The notes below the pieces were generated by a model. It did not search any database. It saw only the letters and a list, made by a program, of their open reading frames with translations, and was not told the DNA's origin. Both the position numbers and the translations under genes were made by a program. A stretch of 64,000 nt of DNA from Sepioteuthis lessoniana. Taxonomy: Eukaryota; Mollusca; Cephalopoda; Myopsida; Loliginidae. The stretch lies in assembly GCA_963585895.1 (NCBI GenBank), contig OY757904.1, positions 68,394,365-68,458,364 on the forward strand, read 5' to 3'. Within the stretch, counting starts at the first letter, position 1. Each line of letters starts with the position of its first letter. Of this stretch, positions 22,965 to 33,788 are shown one piece after another.

Positions 22965-23637
22965 AGACTCGGAAGTCCAGCGGGCGGTTGCTGATGAATA
23001 CTCTGGTCGCTTCTCTACAGAGGGGTAAGACACTCCCAACAAATTAGCAATGTATGACATTAAACCATCTGATGACGAAAATCCAGTAATGCGGGAGCTT
23101 TGGGGAATTTCGAGTACATTGCCATACTGCAAGGTCTACTCTGGCCCATCATGGAAGCACCTGATATATGTGGGTCAAATCAAACTGTTTGCCATTTAAA
23201 CTGAGTGGAAACCAATTACCTATGTTAAATTGAATTGTTTAAAATAGAATTGTTTGATCTTAAACCGTGTGTAAACAAGATACTAATATTTAATGGAATT
23301 ATTTGTGGGACACGACAATAATTGAAGCTACTTACTTTTGATTTATGATAAAATGAATTGTCTGAAATAGAGCTGTTTAATCATTTATTTGTCTGTAAAC
23401 AAATGCCTAATGTTTGATTGAATTGTTAGTGATACATAGCAACGCTTTGATTTATTTAACACTGAGTTATGCTAAAAAGAATCGTTTTAAATAGGTTTTT
23501 ATCCTTTAACTGTGTTTAAACAAATGACTGATATTCAAATGAATTGTTAGGGATGTATAGATATACATAAATAATTTGTGTAAATGAATAAGCTTAGGCT
23601 CATCTTTAAACGTTATCAACAATATATATTTACACGT
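22965..23637 (+). repeat. Composite ABC repeat, A and long B array
   Basis: A at 22965-23190 (GGTCTACTCTGGCCCATCAT near 23130), then at least four B units to about 23590, and the start of C, which is interrupted at about 23637. Confidence 0.75.
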
Positions 23638-24162
23638 TGTTGCGTAGCCAGATACATGAATATGGCCATGTGCGAAATGGGTCAAATGGACATCAAATGT
23701 TCATAACGATAGAACATAGGAATCTCGGAATTCGAAAACACGTAACGACTTCTTGTTCAAGTACGAAATCTGTTTATCAACTTTTAGTTAAAGGTCTCGA
23801 CGTAAGAAAGAGAGACACAATCTTCTATGCTGTCTTATTCATTTGGCCCCCAACTCGAGAAGCCCCCCTTAGGGCGCAAGTTCACCTCGCGCCTGCGAGA
23901 TCCAAAAGTCGATCCTTCTCGTTTGGCGTCTAGTACCCAACTCTAACTTTCTTCAAATCTCACACAAACCTCCACGCGCTTCCGGTGCGTGACGTCATCC
24001 GGACTATTATGACATCTGAGTGACACCTCCATCCGCCCCGGCGCGCCCGCGTTAACACCTGCCTCAATGTTGCACCCAACTAACCCATGTGCTGAGCCGA
24101 AAGTTTCTCAGCCTAACTAAACTCAAAGGCATGAACCGAAATCCCTCGGCTATTATATAACA
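23638..24162. mobile_element. LTR-like GC-rich insertion (525 bp) in module C
   Basis: The block starts TGTTGCGTAGCC and ends GGCTATTATATAACA, so it has TG...CA ends and short imperfect inverted termini, as solo LTRs do. It splits a C module. GC content is far above the flanks, with CpG-rich parts near 23990-24050. I could not find a matching target duplication, so solo LTR is a proposal. The 98-codon frame at 23637-23933 inside it is unrecognised and probably chance. Confidence 0.5.
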
Positions 24163-25260
24163 AAATCACACATATCATATATGCGTAAAGATGTTTTGGC
24201 ATTAAATCACTGAAAATGGTTGATATGGCTTCAAATCAAACCAAACCAAATACGTGCTAGTGTTTGATTCCCGACTCGAGTATACTGGTACTGAATCCCC
24301 TTCTCAACAAAAGGAAATGCGTATCCGCCTTCGTACATTCCCAACAAAAGTTCGACTCAGTAGTAGGCCAGCACAGTGGGCTGTGGCTATAGAATACGTC
24401 GACTGCATCTCTGCAGAGGATTAGAACCTTTTGCAATATGTGTCCTGTATATGATATTAGACCATCTGATTGTGAGGCTGCAGTTGTGTAGCTTTGTGGA
24501 ATGTGGAGTACCACTTCATTGTCATTGATTCCAGGACTACTCTAACTCAGTGGAGCAGCATCTTAAACCGTTGAATCTATGGGTCAAATAGAAGTGTTTG
24601 GCATTTAAACCGTGTGCAAAGAAATGACTTGAACTAAAATGAATTGCTCGAAATAGAACTGATTGAACATTTAACTGTGTAAACGGATTACTGACGTTTG
24701 ATTGAGCTGACAGCAATACATAGCAATATTAGAACAATTTAGCTTCATACAAACGAATGACTAATCTTGAATAAAATAATTAGTATTAAATCTTTTCAAT
24801 TATTCATATTTTACTATTTGACTAAATAACAATATTTGGAACCATTTGTCGTTTTACAAATGAATGAATAGGACTGAATGGAATAATTGGTGTTTAGACG
24901 GAGAACCTGTAACTACTTCCCTGTCTGCAATAAAAAAATAATATCGAATAGAACTTTTATTGTTAGATTGCAATAACTGTAATCATTTACCTGAGTAGAA
25001 ACTATGAATATATTAGTGTGAAAACAAATTACTGCTTATATAATATTTACCAACAAACTATTCACTTACCAATAATGATATATTTAAATCCGTGGAAACA
25101 AATGATTGATGTTAAATCATTATTGCTTCATTTCAATACTTGAAACGAATAATCTGTTTAGACAAATGAGCTCAGGCTCGTTTAAAAATTTGATCAACAA
25201 ATTGTGTTTTGGAATAATTTGTATTCAATGCTGATTAAGGACAGGATTCTGGTTGAGCAG
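24163..25260 (+). repeat. Composite ABC repeat array
   Basis: The C end is at 24163-24245 (AATGGTTGATATGGCTTCAA). A lies at 24370-24590 (GTGGGCTGTGGCTATAGAAT), followed by B units to about 25165 and a C start near 25170 (GAGCTCAGGCTCGTTTAAAA). Confidence 0.75.
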
Positions 25261-25261
25261 T

Positions 25262-26340
25262 ACTTAGCCCGGCCACCGACTGGCCAAGTAACTTGAAAAA
25301 AAAATACGACCAATCGGGTGGTCGTGACAAGCCCTGGAACCTATATATTTTCCCCTGACTGTATTTTTCAGTCTGCACCTGCAGCAAACTCCCAACCCTA
25401 TTTTTAGATGTTAGAAAGCTTTGGCTAAGGCACCATTGCGTGGAGAGAATAGACCTTTTAACACTCCTGAATTACAAGATATTTTTTTTTATTTACAGAA
25501 AACCTGTAATTGGCAAGTGCTCGAAACTTTACACCAAGCACGAGTATACTGCTAGTGCATCCCCGTCTCAAGCAAGGTGAATCGGTTTCTCCTTTGGTCA
25601 ATTCTGAATACAAGTTAGAGTCAGTGGTGTGTCGTGGGACACAGGACCAGCGAAAAAATCATATATGGCATCTTTTAATAAAAAGAGAATGAAAAAAGTT
25701 CTTCCAGAATAAGACTCGGAGAATGAGGCTGCAGACTTCCAGGGAAAATTTATTGAATAAATAGCTCCTAAAAAAACAAAAAAAACATTGAATTGAAACT
25801 TCCTTGTTAAAGGAGACAACAAATACAGAACTTCACTGGAGAAAATGATCCAGTTGAAAGCAAATGATTGGCTAAAGTTTCTGTAGTCATTGAAAAACCT
25901 GCACTCGGCTGAAATTCAGCAAACAGAAACTCATCAAAAGGAATTTAATTTAGTGGGGTATTCCATAGAAGACCATACATAGAATCTACCATTCAAACGC
26001 AAACCACTCCGCCTTAATTTAGAAAATTGCCTCTAACAATACAAGTCTTACACAAGTCCCCAATTCATTCACAAAAATCCAGAACCACTAAAATAAAAAC
26101 CACAGGCTCCATTTGTCCAACCTTAAAATATATAAATGGCTACGAAAGTGAACAATGAAAGACCAGGAAGTGCATAAAACGTCCCTCACCCAAATCCGAT
26201 ACGGACCCCTCATCATCTGAGACAAAGTCCGCTGTAGGAAAATATAAAGGAAGCAATGCTCAGCGATCGCGAAAACCTTTTCACAGAGACTATACTATAG
26301 AAAGTAGGGATTTGTGACACTGACCGCGTAGTTGCTAACC
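25262..26340 (+). mobile_element. RNase H-class LINE, 5' region and degraded ORF1
   Basis: The left 350 bp match other 5'-region copies (near 22750 and 20450). From about 25655 a broken reading frame begins MASFNKKRMKKVLPE and later shows QLKANDWLKF, then Pro/Lys/Ser-rich text (RPSPKSDTDPSSSETKSA). These fit the variable N-terminal part of a LINE ORF1 but are not diagnostic. Downstream on the same strand, at 27420-28270, lies an ORF2 tail, so the pieces may come from one element split by ABC repeats. Confidence 0.4.
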
Positions 26341-27370
26341 ACAATTTAGAAAAGATAATAAATAACTACAATACTTGAAACTATTCATCTGTGTGAAAAC
26401 AGATGGGCTCAATATATTTTAAGAATTTACCTACGCATCGTTCACTTAAAACGTATATATAATAAGGTTCGGCTTTAAATAACTACTGAAGTTGGATATC
26501 CCATTAAATCAAAAGACCAAACATTTCATATATAAATATCCAATCCATGAATATCTATAAACAAGCATTGGCATCAATTTACATACAAGCGTTGACATTC
26601 CATGAATAAGAACTATTGCAACTATGTGAAAATAAAACTATTAGTGTTGGATAGATTGTTTGAAACATTGAACTGTGTACAAACCAATGAGCTCTAGATT
26701 GATTAAAATGTTACCAACCAAACATTTGCATGTAAATCCTATATGTTCAATACAAATGTATTAATATAACTGTGGCATCAAATAACCCAAAAATTTTGAC
26801 ATGTCATAAAACTAAACCAAACCAAACTATATCTAAAGGAGTATAACTTTCACTCACGAACATGCATCATTCCATACTACTCAGCTATCCTCTCTTGTTA
26901 GCCCAATCCACAGGAGCTGTAGAATATACCGATGCTTCTCTGCAGAGGGGTAAAACCGCCACCGAAACGGTTGGCCTGGATACAACACTAAACAAACAGA
27001 TGGTGAGTTTCCAGTAATGCTGGAGCTTTGCCATCGCTTACAGGTCCACTCCAGTCCAGAGTGGTAGCACCTGATAGGGTCCTATCCATGGGCCAAATAG
27101 AAATAAAATGATTTTTGCTAAACTGAATAACTCGAAATAGTACTGTTTTTACATTTAAAATGCATACTTATGCTAAAATGAATTGCTTGAAATAGAACTG
27201 TTTTTATGCTAAACTGAATTGTTTAAAATATAACTGTTTTAACGTTGAAACTGTACTCATATTAAACTGAATTGTTTGAAAAATAATTATTTATTTTTTT
27301 AAAATTGATTTGGTATTAATAACCTAAAGTGGTTGATGTACCATAAAACTAAACCAAACCAAATCTTCTC
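26341..27370 (+). repeat. Composite ABC repeat array
   Basis: B and C pieces to about 26830. A lies at 26900-27090 (GGAGCTGTAGAATATACCGA and GCACCTGATAGGGTCCTATC). Short B units follow, then a C end (GTGGTTGATGTACCATAAAA near 27328). Confidence 0.75.
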
Positions 27371-27419
27371 CCAGGTTACTTAAACACCCATTGGTTATAC
27401 TCGACCAAAAAAAACTCAC

Positions 27420-28270
27420 CAAAGTAATACTCTTCCCTTAACATATCATAAGAATTTTTTCAACATCTAGGAAAAGGAACCCAGCAGCTCCCATATCTAT
27501 ACAGATGACTCCAAAGACGGCAACAAAAGTGGATATTGATCACTATATGAAAATAAAATTGCTAAAAAAAATCTTCTAAAAAAGATAGCTTCTTGCTGTA
27601 ACCTATGAGATACAAATGGATCCTATCATTGTATCGACAAGCATGACCAAAAAATTAATCATCCAATATATCACTTTTTCCGTACTGTCATGCATCAAAA
27701 CCGAAAAAGTCAACAAACCTGTCATCACTTATCTTCTGAACACCGTAATGTCCATAACCCTTTGTGAAAATGTGGTATCCTGATGGATCCACAATCAATG
27801 GAATTCAGAAAATCATTAAGATTGCACAATAACTAAGTCAGCTCTCAACGTGTACCAGAAAAAAAACAACCCAAAAGCTTTCACTGATCTCTAAGCGCCA
27901 ATCAGGCAAATTCTGACCAAAAAAGAACTATTGGAGGAAAACCCAAATGAGCTCTAGCAAATCCCACCCTTCATAAAAGAGAGGAACCTAGATCCTAATA
28001 ATACAAGAAGAGAACAGACCACTCTAAACTGGTTACGCATAAGCCACAGTAAGTTGAACCACTCCCTCAAACAAAAAGAGGAACCGGTACCAAAATTCTC
28101 ATGTGAAAAACTATACATAAATAATCATATACTGATAGAATACAAATACCTCTTCTTTATCTAACAAAAACTTTTCATAATGCCACTAACATTGAGGATC
28201 AATGAGAATCAACAGATTGTAACCATATATTAATTATGTGATAAAAATGGGCCTCCCTCAAAGATGGAGG
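27420..28270 (+). pseudogene. LINE ORF2 tail: RNase H and C-terminal region
   Basis: A heavily broken frame reads IYTDDSKDGNKSGY (27500-27540), the start of an RNase H domain whose usual form is YTDGSK with the first catalytic Asp. Further on it reads TLNWLRISHSKLNHSLK, FSCEK and NNHILIEYKY. These match the region after RNase H in I/Jockey-type LINEs, where LRIGHTxLTH, a Cys pair and EHILxEC are conserved. It shows several stops. It would have degraded RNA after reverse transcription. A second, shorter copy of the same tail is at 28449-28760. Confidence 0.7.
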
Positions 28271-28299
28271 TCAATGTGGCTCACAAAGAACAGAAAATC

Positions 28300-28445
28300 T
28301 CATTTCAGTAATGGGAAAAAACATGTATGGCTCGTTTAAAATGTTACCTATAATCTATTTGCAACCAAATCATATATAATTGATATATGTATAAACGGTA
28401 TTTGCCGTTAAGTAACCAACAGCAGTTAATATTTTTACTACCCAA
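28300..28445 (+). repeat. Composite ABC repeat, C module
   Basis: Starts TGGCTCGTTTAAAATGTTAC near 28327. It continues through ATATGTATAAACGGTATTTG to AACCAACAGCAGTTAATATT. Confidence 0.7.
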
Positions 28446-28448
28446 TCA

Positions 28449-28760
28449 ACCAATCAGATCATATCGTGACTAGAAGATAACAACTTAAGTTTACTCTTCG
28501 TAGGCCACACAAAACTAACACACTCTTTCATACTGAAACGAAAATCTCTATAAAAATGCTCGTGTGGAAAGTCATACTCCGTGAAACACATAATTGATAG
28601 AATGTAAACATCTCTCCAGTATTTGAATAAATTTCTCCAATGCAAAAATATGATAGATATATTCGAAACAATAGATCTTTATAACATAAACAACTATCCA
28701 AAAGGAAAAAAAGACCTCTAATGAGGAATATAGGTTCATTAACCTCCCAGGTAAAAAAAA
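28449..28760 (+). pseudogene. LINE ORF2 C-terminal fragment, second copy
   Basis: The plus-strand frame reads VGHTKLTHSFILKRKS, a stop, then KCSCGKSYSVKHIID, and continues to about DIFETIDLYNINNYPKG. It aligns with the tail at 28030-28170 of the previous fragment. The two open frames on the minus strand here (28454-28645 and 28528-28770) are shadows. A C module separates it from the first copy. Confidence 0.7.
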
Positions 28761-28917
28761 GTACGCACATTCCCTACGTAATATTCAAATCCTTAACCGA
28801 AATGCTGACCAGAGCAGATAAGATCAGAACAATTCCAAACATTTCCAATTAACAAAGCAATCAATAAAACCTCTTCTGCATAAAAACAGGCGATGACTTG
28901 CCTTAAAATCCAACCAA

Positions 28918-28920
<3 letters not shown>

Positions 28921-28981
<61 letters not shown>

Positions 28982-29038
28982 TTAACATTGAATAACCAAC
29001 AAGCATTGATATACCATAAAATCCAACCGAACTAAACA
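28921..29038 (+). repeat. (TA)n microsatellite followed by the end of module C
   Basis: A pure TA run of about 58 bp at 28921-28979 follows CCAACCAACCAA. It passes into AAGCATTGATATACCATAAA of module C. Confidence 0.9.
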
Positions 29039-30889
29039 AATCTTTTGAATTGGGATATTAACTTGGCATGAAAAGTACTTTAACCAGCAAACATAATTAT
29101 ACTCTGTTTTGCCATAATCTAATATCTGCCATGATGATAAATTTAGATGAATAACTTTAATTGAATAATGCTCAAACTACGAAGTTTATCGACAGTAATA
29201 AAAAAAAAATGTTTCAGCACTTAAATGATTCTTAATATCATAATAAGGTTTCTCTTGAAATTAATAAAACAATAACTTCACACGTTATATTTCAGTATGC
29301 TATATTTGTTTTATTGTTGGGTCAGTTTGTTTTCTAGTCTGTAGCATAAAAATCTTAATTTTTATATTTCTGAATCTTCATTGTTTTAGATATGAAAGGC
29401 GCTCATAACACGAAAACAATGTTTTATTCTTATGGACAAGTCAGTGCTGTTTGCTTTTTCTAAGTGCCTGACCTTTTTGTTATTTCCGCCAGCAATTACC
29501 GTGAAAATATGAATACAGATCATTAAACAATCACATCAGTATAAATAAGTTTTTATTTGTTAATAGCAATTTCCAAGTAAATGACACCTTAGTGTCATGA
29601 GACTTTAATTAAAAATATAGCCTATTTGCTAAAGATATCTTCAGTAACTATCGATACTGGCTTGTTCAAATTGGCACGAAGTAGTCTAGACACTATTTAA
29701 ACTTAATTACTTTATCATATAAACTGAATATCTTCATAAATTACTCAATTTTTTCTAAACTTGAAATTAGAAATAAACTGGACAGAAGTTTTGATATATT
29801 TTCGTAACGCTTAGTTTAGTTATAAATTACCAGATCTGACCATAAAGTTTACCCTTTGTCTAGATCTTAAATTGACTTAGTTTTAAATATAATCTTACTG
29901 TGATATGTCAGTGCCAATGGAAGATAAATGTTATAGTCTTTATATTGATGAGAAAATGATGTACGGACCCATTAATAATGAAAGCACTATTTACTTATTT
30001 CAACGTATCAATAACTAGCGTGTGGTAGAAGTCATCCACATCCCGTCGTATTTCGTCAGCCAATCTATCTCCTCTAACTATTGTGATTGATCTTTTAAAA
30101 AGTCCTAACTCGTATTGGTGTAAGATGAATAAGCCATGTGTCAGGTCCTTACTACTTGAAAATACATTACTAGCAACACTTCTAATGACTATTACAACTA
30201 CACTTGAATCAATGCTGGAACGGCGTTTGTGGCCCTTAGCCTGAAAAGTTATATCAAGCAAACCCTAATTATTGTGGTGGGATGGGAAGCTCAGCCTGAC
30301 AGTCCCTTTTCTCTGTTCAGTTGCCAACAATTCCTAACTCTACCGTAGCCTGTAATTACTAGCCCTAATTAGAACTAGTGAAGGGCAGAGAACCTTCCTG
30401 ACAACAACTTGACATTTCTCGAATACCAACAGCCAAGGAATGTCTGTTTCTTTTGAATATATGATTTATCCATTTCCTAGTAAAACCTTTTTCTTCACTT
30501 CTACCGCCTGGATAAGTATATTTGCAAAAATTCGATTCTGCTTTGCTGACCTCAGACCGTTAAAAGGCCAAATACTCAAGTATACAATAGATATTAAAAA
30601 GAATACTTTAATTTCTGTTTTCATATATCTAAAAAAAAAATCACTTTACATCGAATTAAAAACATCTTGTTTTTCAAATTTCCTTTGTTCTCATTTGATA
30701 TTATTGTACACATACGTATATTTATACATACAATAATATTGTCAAAGTTTTTACTCGAATATGATAAGCTCATACAGCAAATATTACTGGATGTTCTGTC
30801 GAAGAATAAGATGCTCACAAAATATTTTCTTCATAGCAATGAGTTATATCTAAGGGGGAAATTCTATACCTGGGAAAGTAAGAGTATCT
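29039..30889. other. AT-rich stretch without recognised genes
   Basis: The minus-strand 88-codon frame at 29995-30261 (beginning MLDITFQAKGHKRRSSIDSS) is not low complexity, but I do not recognise it. It has no visible splice or promoter context. It may be chance or an old element fragment. The sequence at 30270-30440 is slightly GC-richer. Nothing else is supported. Confidence 0.35.
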
Positions 30890-31520
30890 TTTAAATACTA
30901 TTGATTTTAGGTCCACTCTAATACTGACTATCCCAGTTGTGTTTGGCTGTGGAAATATAGCTGTGGCTTGAATATGGCACTAAGCAATCTGATTTTGAGA
31001 CTCATGTAATGTTGGAATTTGGAGAAATGTGGTGTACCGTCATTTCCATCGCTCCCGGCTCCACACTGGCCCAGAGAGATAGCAATTGATAGGGTCCTAT
31101 GTAAGGTCAAATAGAACGCTTCGACATTATAACTGAGAGAAAACAAATGACTTATGCAAAATTTTATTGTTAAATATAGATCTGTATGATTATTTAACTG
31201 TGTTCAAACTAGTGAGTGATGTTTAATTGAATTTTTAGTGATTCACAACAATACTTGGAAAAATGTAATTTTTGTGCAAAGGCATAGCCAATAAATCACA
31301 TATGTATATCCATTTAACTGTGTAGACAAATGACCGATGTTACTTTGTTACTCTTACATAACTATACTTGAAACCATTTAACTGTGTACAAAAGAATGTG
31401 TCCAGGCTCTTTTAAAAATGTATCGACAAAATTGCTTAGCAAATCATATATATTTTATATATAGGATCAAAATTATTTGTCATTAACAACAAACAAAAAC
31501 TAGACAAACTAAATAAATTC
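30890..31520 (+). repeat. Composite ABC repeat, one cycle
   Basis: A at 30905-31110 (TTGTGTTTGGCTGTGGAAAT and TTGATAGGGTCCTATGTAAG), B units to about 31390 (AACTGTGTACAAAAGAATG), C to about 31510. Confidence 0.75.
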
Positions 31521-33055
31521 CGACTGATAATATCTATTTTGTTCTAATCTTTGGGTTAAACGTATATTTGTGTTCAGTTACATAGCAAGTATTATCAGCT
31601 AATAAAAATGGTTTGTATTGATAGTTTATGGGTCCGCGAAACGAAGTAGCTATCCTGCTGAATTGTGACATCGTAGTAAGCAAGTTCAAACACGGATCAC
31701 ACTATAATATTCAATTTCTAAATAATATTATTTGGAAAGTTATCAACCCCATTATTATCGCCAACTATGGGTTAAATAATAGCTCAACGGTCATTCCACA
31801 AAGATAGATTTTGAGATAAAATGACCAACGAAATTGATATGCCATTAAACAAAGAAAGCAAGCCAATAGCATTTACTTAAAGCTAGTTTTCTTCACAAAA
31901 TTCCAGTATTGGTTACTTGAAACTTGAAAAAACCTGAGCAAACAAAGGATCATTTTATAGAAATAGTCACTTGAAAACGTATAACTGAATTGTCTTAAAT
32001 GAGAACGCTTCAAACCGCACAAATATGTGCAAGCTATCCGTATATTTTATAGAAATATGTGCAAAGCCTGATTATTGACGATTATATTTTTAGTCTGCTA
32101 AAACCCTTATATATGATTATAATGAAACATTTAAAGATAAATTAAATGCCGACATTAGATATACCATAAGACGCTAACATGCAGTTAAGAAAACCAAACA
32201 AATGTTACCTCCTTCAGCTTTATTCACAGGTGTACTAAAAGCCGAACCTATATATTATATCATTAACTATATCTATGGCAAATAATTGCAAAAGCAGGCC
32301 TTATTTTTTATGTGTTTAATGTAGATATTTCGATTTGCTTGTTAGCTGCATAGATTAATTTTCCAAGTACATATCTGAAAATAAAAAAAAAATAAAGAAA
32401 ATAAAGAACAGTAATTTCAGCAGTTATATGTAGTTCTTAATATAATGCTGTATTGTTAAACGAAGAACATTGGTGCAGTGATAGTTTCCTCTAACAAAAT
32501 CAGCATAAAACACAATGTCTGTAAATGAGGACACAACGTCAATTAAAGCGCTATTCAGTTTCCTCTCCACATAAACCATTTACGACATAAATATAAAAAA
32601 GAAGTAATAATTATCCTTGTATATATTAAGTGATGATAAAATATGATTAATATATAATTGCCAAATTTTCATGAAAGTTACTGAGTATAATTTGCAGTTA
32701 TTTAAAAACTTTCTGAGGGAAAAAATATTACCTAATATTAAAAATTAAGAGATGCTAACAAGTGCATTATAGAATTGAATGATTAATGATAAATGCAATT
32801 TAATGATTTCAGTGAAACGTTGAAAAATAACTTTATAATCACACATTTGAAAATGAATAAAATTACGGCATTGCATAATCCACTATGTGTAGATTATATT
32901 GCAAAATGAAAATATATTAGGACAACAAAAATTCACATTACGAAGGACCATTGCCTCCTCAACAGAAATTATATATACGATTTTGAATTGTATTGTGTAT
33001 TTGGTCCGAGTTTTCAGTTATTGAAATTTTGCGCAAATAAAACTGTCTTCAATTT
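31521..33055. other. AT-rich stretch with one SINE-like motif
   Basis: A B-box-like GCAAGTTCAAACAC at 31680-31693, about 40 bp after AAGTAGCTATCCTGCTG, hints at a decayed SINE. A partial C module (GAAATTGATATGCCATTAAA) lies near 31830. The rest is unassigned. Confidence 0.35.
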
Positions 33056-33732
33056 TAGAATTTATTACAGTTTGCTGAAGCATTAAATAACTCTGACTGA
33101 ATATCTGCAGTAGGGTAAAAAAAAAAAAATAAAAGCACCACCCCAACAAATGTCCTAGTTATAACACAAAATTGCATTTGAGGTTTAGGCTTCAGTCTCG
33201 AAGCTGTGGGAAATATGGTGTATACCTTTATTGCATTCAACCCCAGGTCCGCTATGATGCGGAGAGGCAGTACAGTTTATGGTCTCATCTATGAGTGAAA
33301 CAAGTGAAAACAAATGATGGATATTAAATTGAATTATTAGTGTTGCATTCTAATACCCATTTTTGCGTGTATAGAATTATTGGCGTTAGATAGTAATATT
33401 TAAAACTGTTTAAATTTGTGCAATAATTGAATTATCGGTATTTTATTGCAATTCTTGTAATCAATTGACCGTGTGCAAATGAACGAATAGTGTTTAAAAG
33501 AAGTATAAGTGTTACATAGCAATATTTGCAAATATGTGTAGTCAATATCAATACTTTATTGGGTCCGAGCAAATTAGCACTTACAAATCATATGCATAAG
33601 CCTTAAACCATGCGCAAATAGATATTTAATATTATATTGATTAATTAATCTTAAATAGATATAATTTACACCATCTGTGTGCTAACAATTAATTCTGGGT
33701 AGTTTAAAATGTCAAGAACAAAATATTCGTCT

Positions 33733-33735
<3 letters not shown>
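33056..33735 (+). repeat. Composite ABC repeat, A and B
   Basis: A at about 33090-33290 (CTCGAAGCTGTGGGAAATAT, CCCAGGTCCGCTATGATG). B units run to about 33690 and a short C start stands before the TA run. Confidence 0.7.

Positions 33736-33785
<50 letters not shown>
33736..33785. repeat. (TA)n microsatellite, left flank of LINE copy
   Basis: Pure TA run directly abutting the 3' end of the LINE at 33786. A matching TA run flanks the LINE's 5' end. Confidence 0.95.
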
Positions 33786-33788
<3 letters not shown>

